The position numbers and the translations under genes are program-made. Under the pieces are notes generated by a model. It was given only the letters and a program-made list of their open reading frames with translations, was not told the origin of the DNA and made no database searches. This document shows, one piece after another, positions 34,007-43,890 of a stretch of 64,000 nt of DNA. The DNA comes from an uncultured Burkholderiales bacterium (lineage in GTDB: Bacteria; Pseudomonadota; Gammaproteobacteria; Burkholderiales; Eutrophovitaceae), in assembly GCA_951812315.1 (NCBI GenBank), contig CATOSA010000060.1, positions 1 through 64,000 on the forward strand, read 5' to 3'. Position 1 is the first letter of the stretch, and each line of letters opens with the position of its first letter.

Positions 34007-36913
34007 ATGCACGGCGAGAATCGCGAATCCCAACTGATCAACGTCGATGACATATACGGCAAGACGCGATTCGAACTACCCTATGAATGGGAATCGGAGG
34101 AGGCGCGCTCCGAACACGAACGCTTGCTCGCCGAGCACAAACTGTTTCGAAATCTGCTGCTGCACAATCCGGAGAATGACCGCTATGCGTTGACCAGCGG
34201 AGAGCCACTGTTCGACAGGAACGGGGCTTTCGTCGGTTACCAGGGCGTGAGCCGGGATGTCACCATCGAAAAGCGCAGCGAGCGGGCGCTGCGCCAGAGT
34301 GAAGCGCGTTTCCGCGCACTTACGGCACTGTCATATGACTGGTATTGGGAGCAGGACGCTGACCTGCGCTTTACCGTGATGTCAGGTGTAACGGAAACCA
34401 CATACCTGACCACGGTGGAGACGGTGCAAGGCAAGACGCGTTTCGATCTACCGTACAGGTGGGAATCGAAAGCTGCGCGCGAAGAACACGAGAAAGATCT
34501 GGCCGAGCGCAAACCATTTAGCGATCTCCTGTTGCACAACATGGAAAATGACCGTTTCGCGCTCGTGTCCGGCGAACCGATGTTTGACGAACGTGGAAAG
34601 TTCGCAGGTTACCAGGGCGTGAGCCGGGATGTGACCACGCAAATGCGCGCCGAGCGATCTTTGCGACAAAGTGAAACACGTTTCCGTGCACTGACGGCGT
34701 TGTCGTCAGACTGGTACTGGGAACAGGATGCCGACCTGCGCTTCACGTTCATTTCCGGCGTGAATGACGAGACCCATCTCACCACAATTGAGCAGGTAAT
34801 CGGGAAAACCCGTTTGGAGTTGCCATACACCTGGGAATCACCGGCGATTCGCGCCAGGCACGAAAAACTTCTTGCCGAACGCAAATCGTTTCGCGACCTG
34901 TTACTGCAAAATCCCCAAAATGACCGCTTTGCGTTGATCACCGGCGAGCCGGCGTTTGACGAAAACGGTGAGTTCACCGGCTATCAGGGCGTAAGCCGCG
35001 ATATCACCACCGAGAAACGCTCGGAGCGTGCCGTACGCGAAAGCGAAGCGCGCTTCCGTGCACTGACGGCATTGTCGTCGGACTGGTACTGGGAGCAGGA
35101 TGATCAGTTCGGGTTTATCTATTCTTCCCCGACAGCAGTGAATCACGCGAAACTGGAAGTTGGTTCTCTGGTCGGGCGCACCCGCTTCGATCTGCCCGTC
35201 GTCTGGGAATCCGAAGCGGCCAAACAGCAACACCGCGAAGCGCTGGAAGGATGCCTTCCTTTTCGTGACCTGCTGTTGGGAACACCGTCTGGCGATCAGT
35301 ATGTCCTTGTCAGCGGCGAGCCAATTTTCGGGGAACACGGCGGGCTCAAGGGATATCGCGGCATCGCCAAGGATGTGACTGCCCAGAAGGCCGCGGAGGC
35401 CCAGGCACTGAGGCTTGCGACGTATGACCCATTGACCGGTCTACCCAATCGAACCCTGCTGGTTGACCGGATCGATCGCGCAATTGCGCACGCTCGCCGC
35501 AAGTCCAGTTGTGTCGCAGTGCTGTTCGTTGATCTGGACCGGTTCAAGACATTGAATGATTCGTACGGTCACGGCGCCGTTGACAAGCTGCTGAATCAGT
35601 TTTCCCGCCGCCTGAGCGATTCACTGCCAGCTGGTGACACGCTTTGCCGGTTCGGCGGTGACGAATTCGTCGCCGTACTGGAGGACGTCAATAGCGTCGC
35701 CGAAATCGAAGCCATCGCCCCCCGGATTCTTGACGTACTGTCACAGTCGGCGGACATCGATGGTGTTCCGTACCAGACCACCGCAAGTCTCGGCATCAGC
35801 TTGTATCCGGAAGATGCCAGCGACGTAGAAAAGCTGTTGCGCAATGCCGACCTGGCGATGTACGAAGCCAAAGCCACCGGCGGCGGTCGTTTCAGTTTTT
35901 ACGACGACGAAATGAATCGCCGCGTTGCCGCTCGCGCCAAACTCGACCGCGAACTCAGACGCGCGATCCGTGAGGAAGAATTTGATATCTACCTCCAGCC
36001 CCAGTTTGACATTGCAACCGGCAAGTCCATGGGTGCCGAGGTATTGCTGCGCTGGCATCACCCCGAGCGCGGCATCGTCTCGCCGGGTGAGTTCATCGGC
36101 GTCGCCGAAGAAGGCGGATTGATTGTCCAGATCGAATATCTCGTCCTTGAACGTACGTTCAGCATGATTGCCTACTGGCGCAGCATGGGTGTTGTGCCAC
36201 CGCGCATTGCGGTCAACATATCGGCCCAGCAACTGCTCGAAGGCGAGGCGCTGCTCGCACGCATCAAGACCTTGCTGGAAACGACAGACGTACCGCCGGA
36301 AATGATTGAAATCGAGATCACCGAATCACTGCTCATACCGAGCGAAGAGCACAGCATGACCACAGTGCTCGAGAAGCTGGGGAAAATGGGCGTGCGTCTT
36401 GCCATCGACGATTCCGGTACCGGTTACTCGTCGCTAAGCTATCTGAAGAGGCTTCCTGTCAATGCGGTGAAAATTGATCAGTCGTTTGTCCGCGATCTGG
36501 AGGACAACGAGGAAAGTACCGCCATCGTGCGTGCCGTCGTTGGTATTGCCCAGAGCATGCAACTCGAGGTCGTGACAGAAGGCGTAGAGACTGACCAGCA
36601 GCTTGAGATTTTGCGAAACGCCGGCTGCGATACCTATCAGGGATTTCTCCACGGAAGGCCGATGCCGCGCTGCGAATACGAGGAGAAATTGCTCGGTGTT
36701 CGAGTCAGGGAAGCGCAGCGATGTCACCCGTTGTGCGGATGTACAGGCCTGAATGTGAGTAGCGCGGGTACTGTCAATTTCGAGGTATGGCAGGAATTTC
36801 AGCACGAGACGCTGGTCGCGAATCGCCGCGCGGAAAAACCCGGTACAGGCAAAAAGCAAGAGAAGGAGAAAGTGAAAGAGAAAGGCAAAGAGGAAAAGCG
36901 GCGCTCTGGCTAG
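34007..36913 (+). CDS. PAS-repeat diguanylate cyclase/phosphodiesterase, main part (nonsense upstream)
   Basis: This continues the gene from 33156. An in-frame TAG at 33977 (SDWYW*SDD, where sister repeats have WYWEQDA) separates it. It carries the rest of PAS unit 2 and units 3-5, each about 122 residues, with [27 protein letters not shown] and [23 protein letters not shown] is intact ([12 protein letters not shown]), and so is an EAL domain with [37 protein letters not shown] and [11 protein letters not shown]. The protein would make and degrade cyclic di-GMP in response to a sensed signal. A Lys/Glu-rich tail ends it ([18 protein letters not shown]), an unusual addition. Confidence 0.85.
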   Translation: MHGENRESQLINVDDIYGKTRFELPYEWESEEARSEHERLLAEHKLFRNLLLHNPENDRYALTSGEPLFDRNGAFVGYQGVSRDVTIEKRSERALRQSEARFRALTALSYDWYWEQDADLRFTVMSGVTETTYLTTVETVQGKTRFDLPYRWESKAAREEHEKDLAERKPFSDLLLHNMENDRFALVSGEPMFDERGKFAGYQGVSRDVTTQMRAERSLRQSETRFRALTALSSDWYWEQDADLRFTFISGVNDETHLTTIEQVIGKTRLELPYTWESPAIRARHEKLLAERKSFRDLLLQNPQNDRFALITGEPAFDENGEFTGYQGVSRDITTEKRSERAVRESEARFRALTALSSDWYWEQDDQFGFIYSSPTAVNHAKLEVGSLVGRTRFDLPVVWESEAAKQQHREALEGCLPFRDLLLGTPSGDQYVLVSGEPIFGEHGGLKGYRGIAKDVTAQKAAEAQALRLATYDPLTGLPNRTLLVDRIDRAIAHARRKSSCVAVLFVDLDRFKTLNDSYGHGAVDKLLNQFSRRLSDSLPAGDTLCRFGGDEFVAVLEDVNSVAEIEAIAPRILDVLSQSADIDGVPYQTTASLGISLYPEDASDVEKLLRNADLAMYEAKATGGGRFSFYDDEMNRRVAARAKLDRELRRAIREEEFDIYLQPQFDIATGKSMGAEVLLRWHHPERGIVSPGEFIGVAEEGGLIVQIEYLVLERTFSMIAYWRSMGVVPPRIAVNISAQQLLEGEALLARIKTLLETTDVPPEMIEIEITESLLIPSEEHSMTTVLEKLGKMGVRLAIDDSGTGYSSLSYLKRLPVNAVKIDQSFVRDLEDNEESTAIVRAVVGIAQSMQLEVVTEGVETDQQLEILRNAGCDTYQGFLHGRPMPRCEYEEKLLGVRVREAQRCHPLCGCTGLNVSSAGTVNFEVWQEFQHETLVANRRAEKPGTGKKQEKEKVKEKGKEEKRRSG

Positions 36914-37005
36914 CGTTACCAGAGCCTGGGGAGGCACCAGCTCCCTCTTTGACGGAATGAAAATCCAGACTCGCCACACCGGTTGAAGGCAACCGCGTTG
37001 GCCGG

Positions 37006-37785
37006 TCAGAAAATCTTCAGCTCACCGCTACACTTTGCCAGGCAGGTATAGGCGGAGTACCCATACTCGGCGTAACGTCGTTTACCGAACAGAAACTTCT
37101 TCATGGCTTGCCTCAACGGCAACGCGAATATTTTCATTTCATTCAGAATCGATTTCTTGCGGCCCATGTTCTTGTACCAGTTAAAGCGGATAACATCAGG
37201 GGCGGTACTGGTCAGCCGCTCGCCAAGAACTTCATAGCCTTCTGATTTCAGCAAAAACCTGAACAAGGTCGGCGTGTAAATGTTGATGTGTCCATAGGAC
37301 AGGAATTGCTGAATATTTGTGTCCGCACCGACCGAGTAATCCAGCGGTATTTCGAATACCTGATACTTGCTGACTCGACCCAGTTCCCTGAGGAGCAATC
37401 TGGGATGCTCGACATGTTCGATCACGTGTGAGCAGTACGCCATGTCGAACTTCTTGTCCGGGTACGGAATTTCGTAGCCGTTGAATTTCCTTAATTCCGC
37501 CACGCTGGCGATATTTCGTTTCCGGATTTGCTCGATACCACTGTCGGATATCTCAACTGCATAGAGTTCGGGAAACACTCCGGATTTATCGAGCGCTTCG
37601 AGAATGCTGCCCTCACCTGCGCCGCATTCGAGAACGCTGGAGAAAGATTTCCCTTCACTGACACTGAGGATGTTCTGCGCCTTGTGCCGCCCACCGAGTT
37701 CGCGCCACTCGGAAATATCGTCCGTGTACATCTCATCGTACGCGGACTGCAGCGTTTTTCCGACTTTGTCTATGGTCTGACTCAT
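37006..37785 (-). CDS. Class I SAM-dependent methyltransferase
   Basis: This 259-residue protein has motif I VLECGAGEGSILEALDKSG, then LYAVEISDSGIEQI, the FDMAYCSHVIEHVEHPRLLL segment (motif II with the CSHVIEHV signature) and LRELGRVSKYQVFEIPLDYS. These are features of the methyltransf_11/25 group. GHINIYTPTLFRFLLKSEGY is common in methyltransferases of glycan clusters. The substrate is unknown. It is convergent with the PAS-GGDEF-EAL gene and 120 bp from mgtE on the same strand. Confidence 0.85.
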   Translation of the reverse strand: MSQTIDKVGKTLQSAYDEMYTDDISEWRELGGRHKAQNILSVSEGKSFSSVLECGAGEGSILEALDKSGVFPELYAVEISDSGIEQIRKRNIASVAELRKFNGYEIPYPDKKFDMAYCSHVIEHVEHPRLLLRELGRVSKYQVFEIPLDYSVGADTNIQQFLSYGHINIYTPTLFRFLLKSEGYEVLGERLTSTAPDVIRFNWYKNMGRKKSILNEMKIFALPLRQAMKKFLFGKRRYAEYGYSAYTCLAKCSGELKIF

Positions 37786-37905
37786 GGTTTGATTTCAGCG
37801 CGTCTTCGACATTGCATCGTCACACGCCGTTTCAAGCGAGCACACTCCGGGCCAGCAAACGTAGCGAGGCAAATCCATCCAATCGCGCGAAGCGCGGAAA
37901 GCTGA

Positions 37906-39354
37906 TCAGACCAGAAAAATCGTCGCGAGCCCGAGAAAAATCAGAAACCCCATGCTGTCGGTACTGAAGGTCAGCAGCACGGAAGAGCCAATCGCGGGGT
38001 CGCGATTCATTTTCTGCAACAGCAGTGGCGCCAGCATACCAATCGCCGCGCCAACCAGAAGGTTCAGCATCATCGCGCCAACCATGACCAGGCCGAGCCC
38101 GATATTGCCATAGAGCACCCACGCAAAAGCGCCGGCAATACTTCCCCATATCAGTCCGTTGACAAACGCAACGGACAATTCCTTGAGCAATAGTCGTCTG
38201 GCCTTGTCGCGGTCGATTTCGCCGAAGGCGAGCGCGCGCACAATCAGCGCAACGGTCTGGTTGCCGGAATTGCCGGCAATCGCGACAACAATGGGCATCA
38301 GCGCCGCCAGCGCGACGAGTTTTTCGATCGAGCCTTCGAACAGGCCAATCACGCGCGAAGCGAAGAATGCGGTGAGCAGGTTGATCGAAAGCCAGAGCCA
38401 GCGGTTCCTCGCACTTTTCCATACGGATGAGAAAAGATCCTCGTCACGAAGACCAACTTTGCCGAGCATTTCGGTTTCGGCGTCCTCGCGAATGTAGTCG
38501 ATGATGTCCGAAACGCTCACGCGGCCGACGATCCGGTTGCGCGCATCCACAACCGGCGCCGACACCAGGTCATAGCGGTCCACTGCCTGCGCTGCCTCGT
38601 CGGCCTTGTCTTCCGGCTGAAACGACACGAAGTCGGTCGTCATGACGTCCGAAACCAGCCGGTCGGTGTCAGACACGATCAGCGCATTGATCGGAAGAAC
38701 GCCGCGCAGGGATTCGCGCCGGTCCACTACAAACAGCTGGTCGGTATTGTCCGGCAATTCATCAAGGCGCCTGAGGTAGCGCAGAACAACTTCGAGTGTG
38801 ACGTCTTCACGCACGGTGACCATCTCGAAATCCATCAACGCGCCAACGGTATCTTCCGGGTAGGACAATGCCGCGTGCAGTTGTTCGCGCTCTTCGACTG
38901 ACAACGAGCGGAACACATCCGCAATGACCTCTTGCGGCAGGTCAGGCGCAAGGTCAGCGATTTCATCGGTATCAAGTTGCTCGGTGGCGGCAAGCAACTC
39001 GCCCGGATCCATGTCGGCAATCAGTGTTTCGCGAACCGCATCCGACACTTCCAGCAAAACGTCGCCATCCAGATCGGTCTTGACCAGATTCCAGACCGCC
39101 AGACGCTCGTCGAGCGGCAGTTGTTCGAGAACCGCTGCAATGTCGGCCGGGTGCAAGGTATCGAGTTTGTTCTGCAGCTCGGCAATGTTCTGCTTGTGCA
39201 CCAGGCCTTCAACAAGTTCGTGGCGCGGCATGTCCTGCATATGCACCAGCCCTTCGACGAGCTTGTGCTTTTGCACAATCGATCGCACCTGCGCGAGCGC
39301 CTCCTGGACGCTGTCAGCACGCTTGCGCTTATGTTCTTTCTGATTCTCGGCCAT
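37906..39354 (-). CDS. mgtE: Magnesium transporter MgtE
   Basis: This 482-residue protein has the MgtE layout. The N-terminal superhelical domain (DIAAVLEQLPLDERLAVWNL, DIADLAPDLPQEVI type) is followed by two CBS domains (DRLVSDVMTTDFVSFQPEDK, VSAPVVDARNRIVGRVSVSD). The five-helix channel contains RVIGLFEGSIEKLVALAALM, PIVVAIAGNSGNQTVALIVR and DPAIGSSVLLTFSTDSMGFL. PIVVAIAGNSGNQ is the pore signature. The channel admits Mg2+ and is gated by Mg2+ on the cytoplasmic domains. Length and motifs look intact. Confidence 0.95.
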   Translation of the reverse strand: MAENQKEHKRKRADSVQEALAQVRSIVQKHKLVEGLVHMQDMPRHELVEGLVHKQNIAELQNKLDTLHPADIAAVLEQLPLDERLAVWNLVKTDLDGDVLLEVSDAVRETLIADMDPGELLAATEQLDTDEIADLAPDLPQEVIADVFRSLSVEEREQLHAALSYPEDTVGALMDFEMVTVREDVTLEVVLRYLRRLDELPDNTDQLFVVDRRESLRGVLPINALIVSDTDRLVSDVMTTDFVSFQPEDKADEAAQAVDRYDLVSAPVVDARNRIVGRVSVSDIIDYIREDAETEMLGKVGLRDEDLFSSVWKSARNRWLWLSINLLTAFFASRVIGLFEGSIEKLVALAALMPIVVAIAGNSGNQTVALIVRALAFGEIDRDKARRLLLKELSVAFVNGLIWGSIAGAFAWVLYGNIGLGLVMVGAMMLNLLVGAAIGMLAPLLLQKMNRDPAIGSSVLLTFSTDSMGFLIFLGLATIFLV

Positions 39355-39431
39355 TGATTGCCACTACTGGTGCTATTGGAGCCCGTCGAATTGTAGAGGC
39401 TCCCATTCGCATCATCCAGACATAGAAAAAT

Positions 39432-39457
39432 AAAACGGCGGACACAGCCGCCGTTTT
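39432..39457 (-). terminator. Terminator between the 39554-40336 gene and mgtE
   Basis: A perfect 10-bp stem (AAAACGGCGG at 39432-39441 with CCGCCGTTTT at 39448-39457) has T-rich ends on both strands. It lies 97 bp past the stop of the minus-strand gene ending at 39554 and can work in both directions. Confidence 0.85.
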
Positions 39458-39553
39458 TGCGAATGCAACCGCGAGAAGATGATTAATGCGGCACGATCAG
39501 CTTTGTTGTTTCTCGCAATAGGTGACGGTGACGGTGACGGGCGCAAGGTTTCA

Positions 39554-40336
39554 CTATTGTGGTTTCAGGAATGCAAACGGCGTCGGTTCACAGCGTATCC
39601 GGTCTCTCCTCACGCTGGCTTCATACAGCTGCAGCTCGCCACGTCTCCATGCGTATCCGTAGAAACGTTTGCCGTCAGGGCTTTCCAGATCTTCTGCCTC
39701 AAAGTACTCGCATTTGGCAGTCTTGTCGTTAATCGACAGCTCGTAATAGAAAGACTTGTCCGGAAAGCTTGCCTTGCCGTTATCTTCGAAAGACCATTCA
39801 CGTCCTTTGCGGTCCTTGTACTTGCCGGAGAGCACGATACTGTTAACGGCTGGCCCCAATTCCAATCCGATGTGTTCATAGTCGGCCCACTGCCCGTTCA
39901 TCATGAACAATTCCTTGATCGCCAGTTTATCGAACTTGTTTTCTGCGTTTCGCTTGCCCTTGAACCAGACATAACTGGCTTCGTCGCTGGAAGTCGGCTG
40001 GTTCTTCTTGCCGAGCACCAGCCGGAACGAGTCTGGCTTGAGGTCCGGTTCGACATCCAGCACCACCATCAGCGCCGCCTTTTCGAAATCCGTCGAAACA
40101 AACGGATAGACCCGCCCTTCGCGCTTGATGGCAACGACCACGGGGCGTTGCTTTTTCGCTGACTGGTGCGGCATCCGGCTCGCCCTCAGTTCCTTGAGAT
40201 AGGCTTCGTTCATCCAGATGCCTTCCAGATCGCGAATAAACACGCGATCGCTACGCGCCTGGTTCTGTGCCAAACCGGTAACACTCCAGGCCAGACCGAG
40301 GAACGTGCATACAATCAGTATCAATCTTCTTTTCAT
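39554..40336 (-). CDS. Exported protein of unknown function
   Basis: This 260-residue protein has a signal peptide (LILIVCTFLGLAWSVTGLAQ). The mature part is rich in charged residues and beta strands (VFIRDLEGIWMNEAYLKELR, WSFEDNGKASFPDKSFYYEL). No family was recognised. It has two cysteines in the mature part (KCEYFEAED and RCEPTPFAF), which may form a disulphide. It should be periplasmic. It lies 84 bp after the amidase gene on the same strand and has its own terminator. Confidence 0.75.
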   Translation of the reverse strand: MKRRLILIVCTFLGLAWSVTGLAQNQARSDRVFIRDLEGIWMNEAYLKELRASRMPHQSAKKQRPVVVAIKREGRVYPFVSTDFEKAALMVVLDVEPDLKPDSFRLVLGKKNQPTSSDEASYVWFKGKRNAENKFDKLAIKELFMMNGQWADYEHIGLELGPAVNSIVLSGKYKDRKGREWSFEDNGKASFPDKSFYYELSINDKTAKCEYFEAEDLESPDGKRFYGYAWRRGELQLYEASVRRDRIRCEPTPFAFLKPQ

Positions 40337-40420
40337 GATCTAGAGCTTCGCCTTTAGTTGCTTAGTTGCTTTCGCTTGGTTATTTTTCAGGTGATTCAAT
40401 CAGGCGGCGTTCGCCGCCGG

Positions 40421-41842
40421 CTATTTTTGCAGGAAATCCGGCCGTTGCTTCCAGTAGCCGGTCTCACGTTCGAACGCATGGCCGAGCTGCAACACGCCGA
40501 AATCGTCACGATAACGCCCGACAATCTGCAATCCGACCGGCCGCCCGTCGCGAGAGAACCCGCATGGTACAGACAACGCCGGCTGTCCAGTCACGCTGAT
40601 GCGGCAGCAGGAACTCATCCAGTCGATATACGTTTGCATCTGCTCGCCATTGATTTCGGTTACGTAGGGCTGGTCCACGTCAAACGGAAGAACCTGTACG
40701 ACGGGCGCCACCAAAAAGTCGCAATTGTCCATGAATTCGCGCATGCGGTGAAACAGTTGCGTTCGTTTGCGCTCGGCGCTGCCGACCTGGGGCCCGGACA
40801 ACTTCATCCCTTTTTCTATGTTCCAGACAACCGTGTCTTTCATCTGTTCGCGTTCGGTTTTCAGCAAGTCACCATAGGCCAATTCAAAATTCCAGGCGCG
40901 CATGACCTGAAAAATTTCGTCAGCGTCACGCAGGTCCGGCTCGGCATCCACAACGGTGCAGCCCAGTTTTTCGAATACGCCGCGATGCGCTTCGAGTACG
41001 CGCGTGACTTCGGCGTCGACCGGCAAGCCCCCAAGGTCACGACTCCAGGCTATACGCAAACCCTTGCAGTCGCGTTGCAGAGGCCGGGAAAACAGCTCTG
41101 CCGGCTCTTCAATAGAGATCGGCGACCGTGGGTCGGGCCCGGCGATAACTGACATTTGCAGCGCAATATCGTCGATAGTGCGTCCCATCGGGCCCTGAAC
41201 AGCCATTGGAAACCACCCTGAATAAGTTGGCCAGACAGGCACCCTGCCTGCAGACGGACGCAAACCAGCAACGTTGCAAAAACTCGCAGGATTTCGCAGT
41301 GAACCCCCGAGGTCCGAACCATCGGCGATCGGAATCATGCCGCTGGCAAGCGCTGCAGCCGCTCCGCCGCTCGAACCGCCGCAGGTCTTGTCAGTTGCGT
41401 AAGGATTACGCGTGGCACCGAACACGGCATTGAATGTTTGTGAGCCGGCACCAAACTCAGGTGTGTTGGTCTTGCCGATGGTGAGCGCGCCGCCGCCTTT
41501 GAGCCGTTCTACAATCAGCGCGTCCTGATCGGGAACGAAATCGGAAAAGATCGGCGACCCACGCGTCGTGCGAATACCTTTGGTGTCCGCCAGATCCTTG
41601 TGCGCGACAGGCAAGCCGCACAGCGGGCCTGACACCTCACCACGCGCCAACCGGGCATCCATATCATGGGCTTGTTCGAGGGCCTGTTCCGGCAGCAAAG
41701 TGACAATTGCATTGATGTGCGGGTTGGTTCGCTCGATCTGATCCAGATGCGCCTGCATGACGTCGAGCCCGGACACCTCACGCTCGCGAATCATTCGCGC
41801 GAGTTCGACTGCGGGCAGGAAACAGAGGTCTTGAGCGTTCAT
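40421..41842 (-). CDS. Amidase (amidase-signature family)
   Basis: This 473-residue enzyme shows the Ser-cisSer-Lys triad: K82 in GLPVAHKDLAD, S157 in CGGSSGGAAAALA and S181 in DLGGSLRNPASFC. The remaining family segments (LRPSAGRVPVWP, GPMGRTIDDIALQMSVIAG, SVPCGFSRDGRPVGLQIVG) are present. Members hydrolyse diverse amides. There are no GatB or GatC neighbours, so it is not GatA. The substrate is unknown. It is 81 bp downstream of a zinc-peptidase gene and may share its operon. Confidence 0.93.
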   Translation of the reverse strand: MNAQDLCFLPAVELARMIREREVSGLDVMQAHLDQIERTNPHINAIVTLLPEQALEQAHDMDARLARGEVSGPLCGLPVAHKDLADTKGIRTTRGSPIFSDFVPDQDALIVERLKGGGALTIGKTNTPEFGAGSQTFNAVFGATRNPYATDKTCGGSSGGAAAALASGMIPIADGSDLGGSLRNPASFCNVAGLRPSAGRVPVWPTYSGWFPMAVQGPMGRTIDDIALQMSVIAGPDPRSPISIEEPAELFSRPLQRDCKGLRIAWSRDLGGLPVDAEVTRVLEAHRGVFEKLGCTVVDAEPDLRDADEIFQVMRAWNFELAYGDLLKTEREQMKDTVVWNIEKGMKLSGPQVGSAERKRTQLFHRMREFMDNCDFLVAPVVQVLPFDVDQPYVTEINGEQMQTYIDWMSSCCRISVTGQPALSVPCGFSRDGRPVGLQIVGRYRDDFGVLQLGHAFERETGYWKQRPDFLQK

Positions 41843-41922
41843 AGCGTCAGATGTTAACCGAGAACGCCATCGCGTCCCGGCAATGGGTCAACGCGGGCAA
41901 TCTGAAGGCTTACCACTGAAGG

Positions 41923-43341
41923 CTACCGCGGCACCATGATGGCGTTGCGATATCGTGCTGCCGGTCCGTCGACGAAGATCGGATGCCCGCCCAGTATTCG
42001 AACGCCGAGTCTTTCGTACATCGTCTCGTAATCCGGAAACGGCCGCGCCTTGAGTTGTTCCTCTACCAGGTCCGAGAACACGCTGGTTCCCGAGGACGCA
42101 TCGAGTCTGGCGACAAGATCCACGGCGCTCCACCGGTAGTTTCCGTTCAGACAGCATTGGCGAATCTCGAGCAGCGCAGTCGCGAACTCCGCTGCACCGT
42201 TGCTGAGTTCACGAAGGCGCAAGTCCGCGGCGAGCATATAGGCGGCACCACCCCAGTACACACGACGGTACAGACCGCGCTTGCCGATGCGGCTTGCGGC
42301 CTCGAACACGGTGTACTTGCTGCCAACGTTTTTCGCAGATTCAAAGCCGGCATACATACGCCGCCAGGCTTCCTCGGGACCGATGAGTCCGCCACGCGCC
42401 ATGACGACGTTCTGAAAATACGTCGGCAATCCTTCAGCGAGCCAGGCGTCACCCCATTGCAGGTAGGGAAGAAACAAATGCGACATTTCGTGGACGACGC
42501 TCCAGTCGCGCATGAATTCGGACTCATTGTGGTGCGGACGTACGAACAGATGCACCGCTGATCCACCGCCGCGCGAGACGTATGCCCACGGCACGGGCTT
42601 GCTGCCGCGCGATGTCGGCGCGACGATGACCTGCAGTTCAGGAACGGGAAACACGCCGTAAATCGTTGTTACCGCAAGTGCAGCCCGTTCGATCCAGCGC
42701 AGAAACATGTCGCGCAATGCCGGCCGCGGACTATCGATCATGACTAATTGCAGGCGCGCGCCGGGGACGGTGATCTCGACGGGCGAGAATCCGCCGAAGG
42801 CGACAACTCCCTGCCACTTTCGAGGCGTTGAACCGACGCGGAACACCCGTGCGCTGTTTCCCACGGCTGTCCAGGGCGCCGACACTGACACCCCGTCAGG
42901 CAGTTCAAAGCGGACTTCTATATCAGTTTCTGCCGGCATGGCGACGGGCCGCCAGAACCAGTCGCCGATCGCAGTCAACAGATCGCGGCCGATACGACGA
43001 GTCTGTGGTCCGCCTTGTTGCGCGCCTGTGGTTACAGGCCGAAGCTTCACATCGTAATCAACGCACGCATTGTCTGGCAGGTCCGACAAGGTCGCCTCCC
43101 AGCCGGAAATCTCGAGACTGCCCTGGCCGGCATCGCGCAACCGTATCTCGTCGATGTACAGACTGGCGGTATCCTCGGCCACCAGCTTTTGCGGCGCACG
43201 GCCGTCGAAGCACGCCGAGACACTCAGATATTCAAGCGTCGAATCAACCCGGACAACGTACTTGTGAAGTGCCGCGGCACAAGCCGGCAGGCCAGACGCG
43301 AGGGCGACAACCCCGCTCAGACAAACAAGCCAAAATTTCAA
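41923..43341 (-). CDS. M1/M61-like zinc metallopeptidase paralogue A, exported
   Basis: This 472-residue protein has a signal peptide (about residues 1-23), an N-terminal beta domain (VVRVDSTLEYLSVSACFDG) and a gluzincin catalytic region. The zinc site is H284-E285-x-x-H288 in VVHEMSHLFLPYL, with E303 in WLAEGLPTYFQN. The glutamate is closer to the HExxH than in classical M1 enzymes. Start is TTG 43341, overlapping the TGA of the upstream DUF2214 gene, which suggests translational coupling. About 40 percent of the residues look shared with the protein at 43891 by eye. Substrates are unknown. Confidence 0.85.
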   Translation of the reverse strand: MKFWLVCLSGVVALASGLPACAAALHKYVVRVDSTLEYLSVSACFDGRAPQKLVAEDTASLYIDEIRLRDAGQGSLEISGWEATLSDLPDNACVDYDVKLRPVTTGAQQGGPQTRRIGRDLLTAIGDWFWRPVAMPAETDIEVRFELPDGVSVSAPWTAVGNSARVFRVGSTPRKWQGVVAFGGFSPVEITVPGARLQLVMIDSPRPALRDMFLRWIERAALAVTTIYGVFPVPELQVIVAPTSRGSKPVPWAYVSRGGGSAVHLFVRPHHNESEFMRDWSVVHEMSHLFLPYLQWGDAWLAEGLPTYFQNVVMARGGLIGPEEAWRRMYAGFESAKNVGSKYTVFEAASRIGKRGLYRRVYWGGAAYMLAADLRLRELSNGAAEFATALLEIRQCCLNGNYRWSAVDLVARLDASSGTSVFSDLVEEQLKARPFPDYETMYERLGVRILGGHPIFVDGPAARYRNAIMVPR

Positions 43342-43884
43342 CTCGCGCTCAATTGCGTACCGATGCCGCGTCCGGCCAGAGATGCAGCCAGCGGAATGAC
43401 GAGCAACAGGATCAGTTCAAAAATGACATAACGCCGGACGAGCGGAATGAGACTGGCGTCCACTAGCGCCAGTGCCGGTTTCTGAGCTCATTGCATCCCG
43501 GTGCCACTGATGAATGACTCTTGCAGGCGTGATCGCGATCAGCAGCATCGCAATGAATTGGTACCCGTATCTTCGGCCCGGTAACTCGTGACTTGCAGGC
43601 GTGATCGCGATCAGCAGCATCGCAATGAAGACGGCGAGTTTGATGTAGAACACGGGATTGTGAAAATAGAACGCTGCGCCCTGATCGCTCCAGATCAGCA
43701 GCGCAATCCCGCTGACCAGGGCCAGCACCGCGGACGTTGCAACACCCAGGGAAAGCATCCGGAATCTGAACAATCCGGATTTTTCGTGAAGCAAGTCGAA
43801 TGTGAGCATCAATGCGAAAAGCATTGCGCCCAGCGCAATCATCGACAGCGTATGAACATAGGCGAATAGCGCGGAAATCGTCAA
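43338..43884 (-). pseudogene. DUF2214-family membrane protein with internal duplication and frameshift
   Basis: From ATG 43884 the protein has three helices (YVHTLSMIALGAMLFALMLT, MLSLGVATSAVLALVSGIAL and VFYIKLAVFIAMLLIAITPA), fitting DUF2214. A 72-bp duplication repeats FIAMLLIAITPA. About residue 138 the frame is lost; the next frame reads PALALVDASLIPLVRRYVIF and ELILLLVIPLAASLAGRGIG, the normal DUF2214 ending, and stops at 43338. That stop overlaps the next gene's TTG, so the longer frame is the ancestral one. As written, translation ends at 43417 with a scrambled tail and the fourth helix is missing. Confidence 0.78.
43520..43629 (-). repeat. 38-bp direct repeat inside the DUF2214 gene
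   Basis: Identical 38-bp copies occupy 43520-43557 and 43592-43629, offset by 72 bp, so the insertion adds 24 residues in frame. The 34 bp between them is not similar to the rest of the gene. Confidence 0.88.
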
Positions 43885-43890
43885 TTTACG

